From contig NCEH01000011.1 of NCBI GenBank assembly GCA_002304505.1, forward strand, positions 1-44,837: 44,837 bases of DNA, in the 5' to 3' direction. Below, in pieces: positions 16,888-25,100 of the stretch (position 1 is the stretch's first letter; each line of letters opens with the position of its first letter). A program made the translations under genes and the position numbers. The notes beneath the pieces were generated by a model, which was given only the letters and a program-made list of their open reading frames with translations, was not told the DNA's origin and searched no databases. Source of the DNA: Rhizobiales bacterium 32-66-11. GTDB taxonomy: Bacteria; Pseudomonadota; Alphaproteobacteria; Rhizobiales; Xanthobacteraceae.

Positions 16888-18392
16888 GGCACGGCTCCGT
16901 CCCAGCTCGCCGGCCGGCCGATGGCGAGGAAGGCCGCCGGCTGGAGCGGCACGAAGCCGAGCGCGACCGCGCCGAGCGCCAGCGCCAGGGCCACCATCTC
17001 GCGCCAGCGCGCGACCGGAACCGGCACCAGGTTTCCATCCGGCCGCTGCAGCGCCGGCAGCAGCACCCGCAGCACATAGCCGGCGGCGAGCAGCCCGCCG
17101 AGGAGGATCACGACGGCGATCCACCATGAACCCTGCTGCACGGCGGACGTGAGCAGCATGACCTTGGCGACGAAGCCCCCGCTCGGCGGCAATCCCATCA
17201 GCGAGAGGCCGCCGAGCCCGAAGGCGAACACGCTGATCGGCACGATGCGGCCGATGCCGGAGAGCTGGGCGATGCGATCATGGCCCAGCGTCTCGGCAAT
17301 CACGCCCGCCGCCATGAACATTGCGGCCTTGGACAGGGCATGGGAGACGAGGTGCAGCGCCCCGCCGGTCCAGGCGATGGCGCCCCATACGCCCGCGCCG
17401 GCACTCGCTGCGGCGAGCGGGAACATGAGGAACAGATAGCCGATCTGCGCCGCCGTCGAATAAGCGATCAGCAGCTTCAGCCGCGCCTGCCGCAACGCGA
17501 ACACGCCGCACAGCACCACCGCCCCGGCGCCGAGGGCGGCGAGGATCGGCGCGACGGCGGCGGTCTGCGCCGGGCTCGCGATATCGTACCAGAACCGCAC
17601 CACGAGGAAGATCGGCGCCTTGACCACCACGGCGGAGAGAATGGCGCTGGCGGCGGCGGGCGCGCCCGCATGGGCGGCGGGCAGCCACAGATAGAAGGGA
17701 AACAGCGCCGCCTTCGCCACCATGCCGGCGGTCATCAGCGCCAAGGCGGCGAGCAGCGCCGGTTCGCCATGGGCGCGCTGCGCCAGCAGGAGAATATCGA
17801 GCGTGCCGTAGGTGCCATAGAGCAGCGCCGCGCCCAGCAGATAGAGCACCGAGCCGAACAAAGCGAACAGCAGATATTGCAGCGCCGCCGCGATCGTCTG
17901 CGCCCGCCCGTCCAGGCACACCAGCGGCACGGCGGCGAAGGTGAGCAGTTCCAGCGCGACATAGAGCGCGAACAGATCATCCGCCACATAGACGAGGTTC
18001 AGCGCGCTCCACACGCCCAGCAGCAGCATCCAGAAGGCGAGCGGCATGCGCGGTTTGTCCGCCCCCGGCGCGGTCATGGCGAACAGGCCGGCGGCGACCA
18101 TCACCACCGCCGTCACGCCGAGCATGAAGGCGGAAAACCCGTCCGCCCGCAGGCCGACCCCGAGCGGCGGCTTAAAACCACCGAGGAAATAGGCGAGCGG
18201 CGCGCCGCTTCGGGCCACTTCGAAACAGAGGGCGCACACGATGGCGAGCCCGGCGGCCAGGAACACCAGCGCCGAGCGCTCGGCCGGGCGCGCCTTCAGC
18301 AGCAGCAAGGGCGCAAGGCCCAGCAGCGGCACGATGACCGCGAGCACCAGCAGCAGGCCGAGCGGGGAGGCATGGGCGGCGAGAACGGTCAC
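16884..18392 (-). CDS. mnhD: Monovalent cation/H+ antiporter subunit D (MrpD/MbhH-like)
   Basis: A 502-residue polytopic protein of the MrpD family. The charged residues needed for proton transfer are all visible: the TM5 glutamate in LYVALELLTF (Glu148), the TM7 lysine in AGMVAKAALFPFYLWLPAAH (Lys227), the TM8 lysine in LSAVVVKAPIF (Lys258) and a TM12 lysine in GGFVAKVMLL. KLLIAYSTAAQIGYLF is another family signature. The start is a GTG at 18392 that overlaps the subunit C stop in a GTGA junction, typical of the tight coupling throughout this operon. It is expected to form one of the ion-translocating units of the complex. Confidence 0.88.
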   Translation of the reverse strand: MTVLAAHASPLGLLLVLAVIVPLLGLAPLLLLKARPAERSALVFLAAGLAIVCALCFEVARSGAPLAYFLGGFKPPLGVGLRADGFSAFMLGVTAVVMVAAGLFAMTAPGADKPRMPLAFWMLLLGVWSALNLVYVADDLFALYVALELLTFAAVPLVCLDGRAQTIAAALQYLLFALFGSVLYLLGAALLYGTYGTLDILLLAQRAHGEPALLAALALMTAGMVAKAALFPFYLWLPAAHAGAPAAASAILSAVVVKAPIFLVVRFWYDIASPAQTAAVAPILAALGAGAVVLCGVFALRQARLKLLIAYSTAAQIGYLFLMFPLAAASAGAGVWGAIAWTGGALHLVSHALSKAAMFMAAGVIAETLGHDRIAQLSGIGRIVPISVFAFGLGGLSLMGLPPSGGFVAKVMLLTSAVQQGSWWIAVVILLGGLLAAGYVLRVLLPALQRPDGNLVPVPVARWREMVALALALGAVALGFVPLQPAAFLAIGRPASWDGAVP

Positions 18393-18742
18393 GCGGCCTC
18401 CTCGTGCTCGGTCGAGGCGGCGGCGGGCGCGGCTTCGTCCTCCGGCTCCGGCGGCAGCGCCTGGAGCCGCCGCACCAAAGCGACCGCCAATGCGGTGGCG
18501 GAGAAGGCGACCACGATGCCGGTGATGACCATGGCCTGCGGCACCGGATCGCCGCCGAAGCCGGCGCCCGCGCCGCGCCGCGCGATCACGCCGAACAGCA
18601 GGAAGATGCCGCCGCCCAGGATGTTGAACGCCAGGATGCGGCGCAGCGCATCGCCGTGCACGATCAGTCCATAAAGGCCGATGGCCACCAGCGCCGCGCC
18701 GGTCAGGCCGAACAGGGTGGGGGTGGAGACGAGCGCGGTCAT
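18389..18742 (-). CDS. mnhC: Cation/H+ antiporter subunit C (MnhC/NuoK-like)
   Basis: A 117-residue protein with three membrane helices. The sequence GLYGLIVHGDALRRILAFNILGGGIFLLFG and the third helix DPVPQAMVITGIVVAFSATALAVAL match MnhC and NuoK; the DP-PQA(M/L)-TGIVI motif is diagnostic. The C-terminal 25 residues are acidic and Ala-rich (PPEPEDEAAPAAASTEHEEAA). It overlaps both neighbours by 4 bp. In Mrp and Mbh complexes this subunit joins the antiporter-like D subunit to the rest of the membrane arm. Confidence 0.88.
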   Translation of the reverse strand: MTALVSTPTLFGLTGAALVAIGLYGLIVHGDALRRILAFNILGGGIFLLFGVIARRGAGAGFGGDPVPQAMVITGIVVAFSATALAVALVRRLQALPPEPEDEAAPAAASTEHEEAA

Positions 18743-19686
18743 GGGGCGCTTCGCCCCTCGGTGGGCAATTGGCCCGGCGCTTCCGGCGGGTCGAGCACCA
18801 GCAGGCCGAGCGTGACCGCGATGGACAAGGTGAGCGCGGCTTCCACCACCAGGATGATGGGCTTGGCGAGGCCCTCGGGATAGGCCAGGAACGCGCCCGC
18901 GACCACCACGCCGAGCGCGCCGACCGCGAGGAACAGCATCGGCCCGAGCAGCAATAGCGCCCGCAGCTTGCGGCTTCCGGCTTTCGGCGGGGTGCGCAGG
19001 CCGGCCAGCAGCACCAGCAGCCAGGCGGCGCCGAGCACCGCGCCGCCCTGGAACGCGCCGCCCGGCTTGTCGGCACCGGTCCAGAACAGATAGAGCCCCA
19101 TGAGAAGGCCGAGCGGCGGCAGGAGCCGCGCCAGGAATACCAGCGGCGGCGTGGGCGCGTACCTCCACAGGGGCGGCGGCGCGCCGGTCCAGTCGCGGTC
19201 GGCGGAGAGCGACCACACGCCGATCAGCGCCAGCAGCAGCACCACCGTTTCCAGCAGCGTATCGAGCGCGCGATAGACCAGCAGAACCGCGGTGACGGGA
19301 TTGCCGAGGCCGGTCGCCTCCAGATGGGCGGCGGCCTCATTCGCCAGCGAGGGCGCGGGTTCCGGCAAGCTCAGCACCAGCGCCGCGAGGCCGCAGAAGA
19401 CAACGAAGGCGAGCAGGGCCGCCAGCCCGCGCACCGCCAGCCCTTGCGGCGCCATCCGCTTGGCGGCGGAAGCCGCGCGCAGCAATACGAGCCCGGTGAC
19501 GCCGCTGCCGATGGCGGCCTCGGTGAGCGCCACGTCCACCGCATCGAGCCGCACCCACAGCAGCGCCAGCACCAGGCCGAGCCCGACAAAGCCGATGGCG
19601 GCGGCGAGCGCTTCGCGCGCCAGGAGCACCCGCAAGGCCAGCGCCAGCGCCAGCACGGCGAGAAGACCGTCGAGGACGAGGCTCAC
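18739..19686 (-). CDS. Fused MrpA C-terminal (MbhD/MbhE-like) and MnhB domains
   Basis: A 315-residue membrane protein joining three modules that are separate genes in archaeal Mbh/Mbx operons. Residues 1-75 are a DUF4040/MbhD-like unit with the signature LDAVDVALTEAAIGSG. Residues about 85-165 resemble the MbhE part of MrpA (NPVTAVLLVYRALDTLLETVVLLLALIGVW). Residues about 190-300 are MnhB (ARLLPPLGLLMGLYLFWTGADKPGGAFQGG). The long antiporter-like N-terminus of a real MrpA is absent and is not encoded elsewhere in the operon. The start is a GTG at 19686 in a GTGA overlap with subunit G. The gene overlaps subunit C by 4 bp. Confidence 0.82.
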   Translation of the reverse strand: MSLVLDGLLAVLALALALRVLLAREALAAAIGFVGLGLVLALLWVRLDAVDVALTEAAIGSGVTGLVLLRAASAAKRMAPQGLAVRGLAALLAFVVFCGLAALVLSLPEPAPSLANEAAAHLEATGLGNPVTAVLLVYRALDTLLETVVLLLALIGVWSLSADRDWTGAPPPLWRYAPTPPLVFLARLLPPLGLLMGLYLFWTGADKPGGAFQGGAVLGAAWLLVLLAGLRTPPKAGSRKLRALLLLGPMLFLAVGALGVVVAGAFLAYPEGLAKPIILVVEAALTLSIAVTLGLLVLDPPEAPGQLPTEGRSAP

Positions 19687-20018
19687 GTGGGTGTGCCTCC
19701 CCGCTCTGGGGCCGTCGAACCGGTTTCCGCGCCGCGGCTTTCGCCATGGGCCACCTGCGCGAGCAATTGCGCCACGGTGCCGGAGGCGATCTGCACCAGC
19801 GCCCAGACCGCCAGCATCTTCGCGCCATCCAGCACGCTGCCGGCCTGCGACAACAGGCCGAGCACGATCAGCGCCAGGCCCACATTGTCGGCCTTGGTGA
19901 GGGCGTGGAGGCGGGAGAGGGAATCGGGAAAGCGCAGCAGGCCCAAGGTTCCGGCCAGGAAGAAGCCGGCTCCGGTCAGCAGGCAGGCGAGGGTGAAGAG
20001 ATCGCGCGCGAGGCTCAT
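19683..20018 (-). CDS. mnhG: Cation/H+ antiporter subunit G (MnhG)
   Basis: A 111-residue protein with three hydrophobic helices. It contains the MnhG signature GTLGLLRFPDSLSRLHALTKADNVGLALIVLGLL, cited here only as the key residues RFPD, RLHA and K-AD. The C-terminal tail is hydrophilic. It overlaps subunit F upstream (ATGA) and the fused A'B gene downstream (GTGA). MnhG is a small accessory subunit of the Mrp/Mbh membrane complex. Confidence 0.88.
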   Translation of the reverse strand: MSLARDLFTLACLLTGAGFFLAGTLGLLRFPDSLSRLHALTKADNVGLALIVLGLLSQAGSVLDGAKMLAVWALVQIASGTVAQLLAQVAHGESRGAETGSTAPERGGTPT

Positions 20019-20317
20019 GGGGCCGGGCTCCGCTGCGCTTTCGCCGTTTCCGGCGGCTCGGCCTGCGGCGGCGCGCGGACGCTGTGGAAGGCGGCGGCGG
20101 CAAACGCAGCCAGCAGGGCCAGCAGCAGCGCCACGTCCAGCACCGCCGGCGCGCCGGTACCGGCATAGATGAGCAGCAGCACGGCGATGCCGACCGAGCC
20201 GAGCAATTGCACCGCCATCATCTGGTCGGCCATGCCCCGGCTGCGCCACAGGCGCACCAAGGCGGCGGCGGCGAAGGCCAGCAGGCAGGCGGCACATCCG
20301 AGGAAGGTTTCAGCCAT
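20015..20317 (-). CDS. mnhF: Cation/H+ antiporter subunit F (MnhF)
   Basis: A 100-residue, three-helix protein. The segment LVRLWRSRGMADQMMAVQLL and the helix VGIAVLLLIYAGTGAPAVLDVALLLALLAAF match MnhF, including the conserved Asp before the last helix (LDVALL). The start at 20317 lies within an 8-bp overlap with subunit E (ATGGCTGA), so its translation is coupled to that of E. It is an accessory subunit of the antiporter-like complex. Confidence 0.85.
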   Translation of the reverse strand: MAETFLGCAACLLAFAAAALVRLWRSRGMADQMMAVQLLGSVGIAVLLLIYAGTGAPAVLDVALLLALLAAFAAAAFHSVRAPPQAEPPETAKAQRSPAP

Positions 20318-20816
20318 CGCGGACGCCGTCCCCGATCACGGCGCGGAAGGCCGCTTCGTCCCGGTCGAGATCGTCGCGCACCGGGCTGTCGGTGTCCAGG
20401 CAATGCAGCAGCAGCCCCCCATCGGTCTCGCCGAGCGGCAAGGTGCCGGGCTGCAGCGCGGTGACGGCGCAGAAGGATTGAAGCGCCAGCCCGCGCGGGC
20501 AGCGTGTCGCGAAGGTGAGGAAGCCGGGCTGAAGCGGGACCTTGGTCTGGAACGCGCGTCGCCCCACATCCCATCCGGCGATCACCGAGCGGCGGGCAAA
20601 GCGCGTGGCGAAGGCGAGCAAAGCGGCCGGCTTGGCGCGGGCGGTGCCGGGCGGCAGCAGAGAAAGGCTCGCCCCTGCCGCCAGCGCGCAGATCACCGCG
20701 CCCGCGCCGAGATCCAGCGCCGAGACGCGGCCGAGCATGATCCAGAACAGGAAAAAGCCGAGCCAGCGGCAGGCGAAGGCAGGGCCCTGGGATGCCTGGT
20801 CCGCCTGCTCAGCCAT
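20310..20816 (-). CDS. mnhE: Cation/H+ antiporter subunit E (MnhE)
   Basis: A 168-residue protein and the promoter-proximal gene of the operon. Two N-terminal helices (FFLFWIMLGRVSALDLGAGAVICALAAGASL) are followed by a cytoplasmic domain with the MnhE features: VIAGWDVGRRAFQTKVPLQPGFL, a Thr/Asn-rich strand and TLPLGETDGGLLLHCLDTD. The start at 20816 is chosen because GGAAGGGCGAG lies just upstream; the in-frame extension to 21038 is Arg/Cys-rich and has no family resemblance. Having E-F-G before the A'B fusion is the Mbh-like order, not the canonical Mrp A-G order. Confidence 0.85.
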   Translation of the reverse strand: MAEQADQASQGPAFACRWLGFFLFWIMLGRVSALDLGAGAVICALAAGASLSLLPPGTARAKPAALLAFATRFARRSVIAGWDVGRRAFQTKVPLQPGFLTFATRCPRGLALQSFCAVTALQPGTLPLGETDGGLLLHCLDTDSPVRDDLDRDEAAFRAVIGDGVRDG

Positions 20817-21443
20817 TCCGGTTCTCGCCCTTCCGGTTTCCGCCCGCCCGGCCTGTGCCCCCAGGACGGTCTCTCCAGCCCGGTGGATGCAGCGTCCTGC
20901 GGGATCGCCAGGGGTCGAAACGCCCTCGCAGACACGGCATGATCGACGCGATACCGCAGGAAGCTGCGAGAAGATCTTGGGAACTTGTATCGCCGGGCCT
21001 TGGGCGTTGCAACGCTCGCGCTCCCGCATCGCACGCAAAGCGCGCGGCGCACGTGCTCCCCGCCTTCGGGGTCACCTTCGGCCCGCGGGCTCGCGCTTCT
21101 TGATGGCGTCGAAAAAATCTATGTTGTTTCAATGTTTTATGGCGGAGCGTCTCGCCCCGCCACCGGCCGCTTCCGATCCGGGCCGGCGCGCCGGTCCGCC
21201 GGAGCAGGCCAAAAATTGGGATCGGGAGAACAGGCGCGGGATTCTGCGCCCATTGCCGGACCCTCGGAATGCGGCATAACTCGATGGCCGGCACATAAAT
21301 ACTAGGCGATTATGCAATAGGCCGTGGTCGCGATGCCATATCGCACCGCGAAGGACATCGAATAATCGCCTGTCTCTCTTGCGCGCAGGTCGAATATCTC
21401 TTTGGCGGTTTCATAAAACCTCCATGGTCGCGGAATCAAGGTC
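20817..21443. other. Divergent intergenic region between mnhE and the DUF1269-like gene
   Basis: About 630 bp with no gene I can support. A small hairpin CCCCG-CCTT-CGGGG lies at 21058-21071. Two unusually AT-rich patches for this genome (21111-21140 with AAAAAATCTATGTTGTTTC, and 21283-21320 with CACATAAATACTAGG) are likely promoter or regulatory DNA for the plus-strand genes to the right. Confidence 0.4.
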
Positions 21444-21683
21444 ATGAGTCATCTGGTTGTCTTTGGGTTCGATGGCATTCACGCCGCGGGCGAAGTCTTG
21501 AACACGCTGCGCGCCCTGCATGTCGCGCATCTGATCGACCTGCAGGATGCGTGCGCGGTGGAGCGCGACGCGCAGGGCAAGGTCCTGCCCGAGGTCGAGC
21601 CCTCCAAGCCCCGCATCCTGAAGACCTTGCTGTCCAACGCGGCGGAAGAGCGGCTGCGCAACGCCCTCATCACCGCGGCCTGA
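21444..21683 (+). CDS. Shortened DUF1269-like protein
   Basis: A 79-residue protein. The N-terminal half (MSHLVVFGFDGIHAAGEVLN..LRALHVAHLIDLQDACAVERDAQGKV) resembles the first domain of DUF1269 membrane proteins. The C-terminal end (KPRILKTLLSNAAEERLRNAL) resembles their last segment, and the central Gly-rich hydrophobic hairpin that normally separates the two is absent. The result is a compact soluble protein. The ribosome-binding site is AAGG four bases before the ATG. It precedes glutaminase by 109 bp on the same strand and may be in its operon. The function is unknown; the family match is by eye. Confidence 0.65.
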   Translation: MSHLVVFGFDGIHAAGEVLNTLRALHVAHLIDLQDACAVERDAQGKVLPEVEPSKPRILKTLLSNAAEERLRNALITAA

Positions 21684-21717
21684 ACCACCGCGCGAACCGC
21701 CGCGCGAACCACCGCGC
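21682..21717. repeat. 12-bp tandem repeat, three copies
   Basis: Three units GAACCRCCGCGC follow each other directly at and beyond the stop codon of the DUF1269-like gene, in the spacer before glutaminase. Confidence 0.6.
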
Positions 21718-21792
21718 GCGACCCTGCGGCGCCCCGCCCGACACGGGCGCTGCAAGAACAAGCTGCCGCAATGCGCAGTCAGGGAGGATTTC

Positions 21793-22797
21793 ATGACGCA
21801 GAACACCGGGCCGTTCGGCGATGCCGGGGCGCACTATGTCTCCACCGGCCATCTGCCGGCGGGCGAGCGCATCGACCAATTGGTGATCGAGGCGCACGCG
21901 CGCTTCAAGGACAATGCGGACGGCGCCAATTCCTCGGTTTATCCCGCCCTTGCCCGGGTGCCGCGCGATCTGTTCGGCATCTGCGTGGTGGGCACCGACG
22001 GCATCGTGCACGAGGTCGGTGACACCGATGTTCCCTTCACCATCATGAGCGTGTCGAAGCCGTTCGTGTTCGCTTTGGTCTGCCAGGCCATCGGCCCGCG
22101 GCTGGCGCGCGAGAAGATCGGCGCCAATGCCACCGGCCTGGCGTTCAATTCGCTCTCCGCCGTGGAGCGCAGCGCCGACGGGCTGACCAATCCCATGGTC
22201 AATTCCGGCGCCATCGCCACCACCTCGCTGGTGCCGGGCGATACGGTGGAGGCCAAATGGCGCTTCATCCACGAGGGGCTGTCCCGCTTCGCCGGCCGCA
22301 CCCTGCCGCTGAACGAAGAGGTCTATGGCTGCGCCAGCGACACCAATTTCCGCAATCGCGCCATCGCCCGCCTGCTCCAGAGCCTGTCGCGAATCTATTC
22401 CGACCCCAAGGAGGCAACCGACCTCTACACACGCCAGTGCGCGCTCGATGTGACGGCACACGACCTCGCCGTGATGGGCGCGACGCTGGCGGACGGCGGG
22501 GTCAATCCCATCACCAAGGAGCGGGTGGTTGATCCCATGGTCTGCCATTACGCGCTGGCGGTGATGGCCACCGCCGGACTCTACGAGACCTCGGGCGACT
22601 GGCTCTATGAGATCGGCCTTCCGGGCAAGAGCGGCATCGGCGGCGGCATCGTCACGGTGTCGCCGGGCAAGGGCGGCCTCGGCACCTTCGCGCCGCCGCT
22701 GGACGCGGCCGGCAACAGCGTGAAGGGGCAATTGGTGGCGCAATTCCTGTCCCAGAAGCTGGGCATGGACCTGTTCCTCTCGCAGCCGGAGAGCTGA
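21793..22797 (+). CDS. glsA: Glutaminase
   Basis: A 334-residue enzyme hydrolysing glutamine to glutamate and ammonia. It has the beta-lactamase-like serine fold of GlsA: the SxxK motif is SVSK (Ser86, Lys89). Other family stretches are NPMVNSGAI, EVYGCASDTNFRNRAIARLL, YTRQCALDVTAHDLAVMGATLADGG and GLPGKSGIGGGIV. It is cytoplasmic, with no signal peptide. Its ATG follows GGAGGATTTC, a good ribosome-binding site. The MFS gene starts 76 bp further on the same strand, so the pair may be a glutamine/glutamate or acid-response unit; released ammonia consumes protons in known GlsA-based acid resistance, but this link is inference. Confidence 0.93.
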   Translation: MTQNTGPFGDAGAHYVSTGHLPAGERIDQLVIEAHARFKDNADGANSSVYPALARVPRDLFGICVVGTDGIVHEVGDTDVPFTIMSVSKPFVFALVCQAIGPRLAREKIGANATGLAFNSLSAVERSADGLTNPMVNSGAIATTSLVPGDTVEAKWRFIHEGLSRFAGRTLPLNEEVYGCASDTNFRNRAIARLLQSLSRIYSDPKEATDLYTRQCALDVTAHDLAVMGATLADGGVNPITKERVVDPMVCHYALAVMATAGLYETSGDWLYEIGLPGKSGIGGGIVTVSPGKGGLGTFAPPLDAAGNSVKGQLVAQFLSQKLGMDLFLSQPES

Positions 22798-22873
22798 GAT
22801 TTCACCGCCGCCGCCGCGCGCGCCGGACCATCGCTGAACCACAAGCAAGAACCAACAATCAAGGAGATACGCC

Positions 22874-24538
22874 ATGTCGGCCCAAGCCGCGCGCGCGGAA
22901 CCCGCGTCCGCGCAATCCTCGTCCGCCCAATCCTGGGTGCCGATGATCGCCATCGCCCTCGGGCAGGTGATCATGTCGTTCAACGTCGCCTCGCTGCCGG
23001 TCGCGCTCGGCGGCATGGTGGCGAGCTTCAACGTGCCGCCCACGACGGTGGCGACCGCCATCGTCATGTATTCGCTCTCGGTGGCCGGCTTCGTCATGCT
23101 GGGCGCGAAGCTCAACCAGCGCTTCGGCGCGCTGCGGGTGTTCCGCACCATGGTGGTGCTGTTCGGCTGCGCCCAGGTGCTGATGACCTTCAGCCCCAAC
23201 GCCACCACCATGATTCTCGCCCAGGGCCTGTGCGGGGCGGCCGGGGCCGCCTTGGTGCCGGCGCTGGTGGCGCTGATCGCGGAAAACTACACCGGCACCC
23301 AGCAGGCGACCGCGCTCGGCGCGCTGGGTTCTGCGCGCGCGGCGGCGGGGGTGACGGCGTTCCTGGTGGGCGGCATCCTCGGCACCTTCATCGGCTGGCG
23401 CCCGGCGTTCGGCATCCTGATCGTGCTGTCGGCGGTGGTGTTCGTGCTCAGCTTCCGCCTGAAGCCGGACCATGGCCGGCCCGAGGTGAAGATCGACTTC
23501 GTCGGCGTGGTGCTGGCGGCGGCCTCCATCATCATTCTCTCGTTCGGCTTCAACAATCTCAACCGCTGGGGCCTCGGCCTCGCGCGGCCCGCCGCGCCGT
23601 TCGACGTGTTCGGCCTCTCGCCAGCGCCGGTGATGATCATCATCGGCATCGTGCTCGGCCAGTGCTTCCTGGTATGGACGCGCCGCCGGCAGGCGGCCGG
23701 CAAGACCCCGCTGCTGGCGCTGGAGGTGATCGCCTCGCCGCAGGAGCGCGCCGCCGTGTTCGCCATGTTCTCGGTGGTGGCGCTGGAGGCGGCGCTGAAC
23801 TTCTCGGTGCCGCTCTATATCCAGATCGTCCAGGGCCGCTCGCCGCTCGCCACCGCCATCGCCATGATGCCGTTCAATCTCTCGGTGTTCTTCTCGGCGA
23901 TGCTGATCGTGCGCTTCTACAAGCGGCTCACCCCCCGGCAGATCGGCCGCGCCGGCTTTCTTCTGTGCACGGTGGCGCTGCTGTGGCTGGCGTTCGTGGT
24001 GCATAACGACTGGAGTTCCGGCCCGGTGCTGATCGGCCTCGTCCTGTTCGGCATCGGCCAGGGCTCGCTGGTGACCTTGGTGTTCAACGTGCTGGTCACG
24101 GCTTCGCCCAAGGAACTGGCGGGCGACGTGGGCTCGCTGCGCGGCACCGCCAACAATCTCGCCGCCGCCATCGGCACGGCGGTGGCCGGCGCGCTGCTGG
24201 TGGGCCTGCTCTCCGCGAGCATCATGCGCGGGCTGGCCGACAATCCCACCTTGCCGCCGGAAATCCAGAGCCAGGTGGATCTCGACGCCATCACCTTCGT
24301 CAGCAACGATCGCCTCAAGGGGGTGCTGGAGCGCACGAGCGCGAGCCCGGCGCAAGTGGCGGAAGCGGTGCGCATCAATACCGATGCCCGGCTTGCGGCG
24401 CTGAAGATGGGGCTGCTGCTGATGGCGGGCCTGGCGCTCGTCACCATCATTCCGGCCGGACGGCTGCCGAACTACATTCCCGGCACCATCCCGGCCGAGG
24501 GACTGGAAGAGAAGCCCCGCGCCGCCGCCCGGCGCTGA
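22874..24538 (+). CDS. MFS transporter, 14-helix DHA2-like
   Basis: A 554-residue polytopic inner-membrane protein. The N-terminal half has GQVIMSFNVASLPVALGGMV, the MFS loop LGAKLNQRFGALRVF and a helix with GLCGAAGAALVPALVALIAENYTG. Then AAGVTAFLVGGILGTFIGWRPAF is the motif-C-like antiporter segment. Two extra central helices and a C-terminal extension of about 100 residues with a periplasmic loop (NPTLPPEIQSQVDLDAITF) fit the 14-helix drug:H+ antiporter-2 group. The substrate is unknown. A textbook AAGGAG lies eight bases before the ATG. It is downstream of glutaminase and followed by a hairpin. Confidence 0.88.
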   Translation: MSAQAARAEPASAQSSSAQSWVPMIAIALGQVIMSFNVASLPVALGGMVASFNVPPTTVATAIVMYSLSVAGFVMLGAKLNQRFGALRVFRTMVVLFGCAQVLMTFSPNATTMILAQGLCGAAGAALVPALVALIAENYTGTQQATALGALGSARAAAGVTAFLVGGILGTFIGWRPAFGILIVLSAVVFVLSFRLKPDHGRPEVKIDFVGVVLAAASIIILSFGFNNLNRWGLGLARPAAPFDVFGLSPAPVMIIIGIVLGQCFLVWTRRRQAAGKTPLLALEVIASPQERAAVFAMFSVVALEAALNFSVPLYIQIVQGRSPLATAIAMMPFNLSVFFSAMLIVRFYKRLTPRQIGRAGFLLCTVALLWLAFVVHNDWSSGPVLIGLVLFGIGQGSLVTLVFNVLVTASPKELAGDVGSLRGTANNLAAAIGTAVAGALLVGLLSASIMRGLADNPTLPPEIQSQVDLDAITFVSNDRLKGVLERTSASPAQVAEAVRINTDARLAALKMGLLLMAGLALVTIIPAGRLPNYIPGTIPAEGLEEKPRAAARR

Positions 24539-24550
24539 GGCGGCATCGAG

Positions 24551-24576
24551 AGGGGGAGGGCAGCGCCTCTCCCCCT
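24551..24576 (+). terminator. Hairpin after the MFS gene
   Basis: AGGGGGAGGG-CAGCGC-CTCTCCCCCT forms a 10-bp stem (one G-T pair) with a 6-nt loop, 12 bp past the MFS stop codon. There is no T-tract, so it may act with Rho or only as a 3' stabiliser. Confidence 0.55.
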
Positions 24577-24753
24577 GATCGCCGCCCGGCGGTGTGCCGG
24601 CTAATAAACCAGCAGGGGCCCGTGCTCGCGCGTTGCCGCAGAACACGGACCCCTATCGGGCGCCCGCCCGGACACGTCCCGTTGTTGCCCTGACCGAACC
24701 GTGTCCTCCCGGCGGATCATCCAGCGTCCGCCGGCCGGGCGCCCAATGGGGCG

Positions 24754-25100
24754 TCAGCGCACCCAGCGGCCGGGAATGAACACCCACTTGCCGCCGCGCA
24801 GCACCCATTGCGGTCCCACGTGACGGAAGCCGGGGCGAGCGCGCTCCCAGCGGCCGGAGACCCAGACATAACGGCGGCTGCGCGAACTCCACATCCAATA
24901 GCCGGGCACCCAGACATAGCCGCGCCGGGCCGGCGGACGCGCCTCGCGCCGGGGCGGCGGGGGCCGTTGAAATTGGGCGAGCGGCGATTGGGGATCTGCC
25001 ATTGCTGGGCCTGCGCCTCCCGTGGCATCGCGAGGCCCGCGAGCGGAGCGGCGGCCGTCGCCGCCAGCAGGGATCTCAGGAAGCCGCGACGCGACAGCAT
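24754..25100 (-). pseudogene. Tat-exported YXWGXW-repeat protein with a frameshift
   Basis: Two overlapping minus-strand frames together look like one small secreted protein. The frame starting at 25100 gives a Tat signal peptide (MLSRRGFLRSLLAATAAAPL, cleavage after AQA). The frame ending at 24754 gives the mature domain with the tryptophan repeats YVWVPGYW, YVWVSGRW and GKWVFIPGRW, typical of YXWGXW/WXXGXW repeat proteins. Adding one C to the five-C run at 24959-24963 (G on the plus strand) joins them into a continuous protein of about 115 residues. The break is therefore either a real single-base deletion or a sequencing error. An alternative is that only the 82-residue frame from 25002 is translated, without export. 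The spacer back to the MFS gene (24539-24753) holds only the hairpin. Confidence 0.7.
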
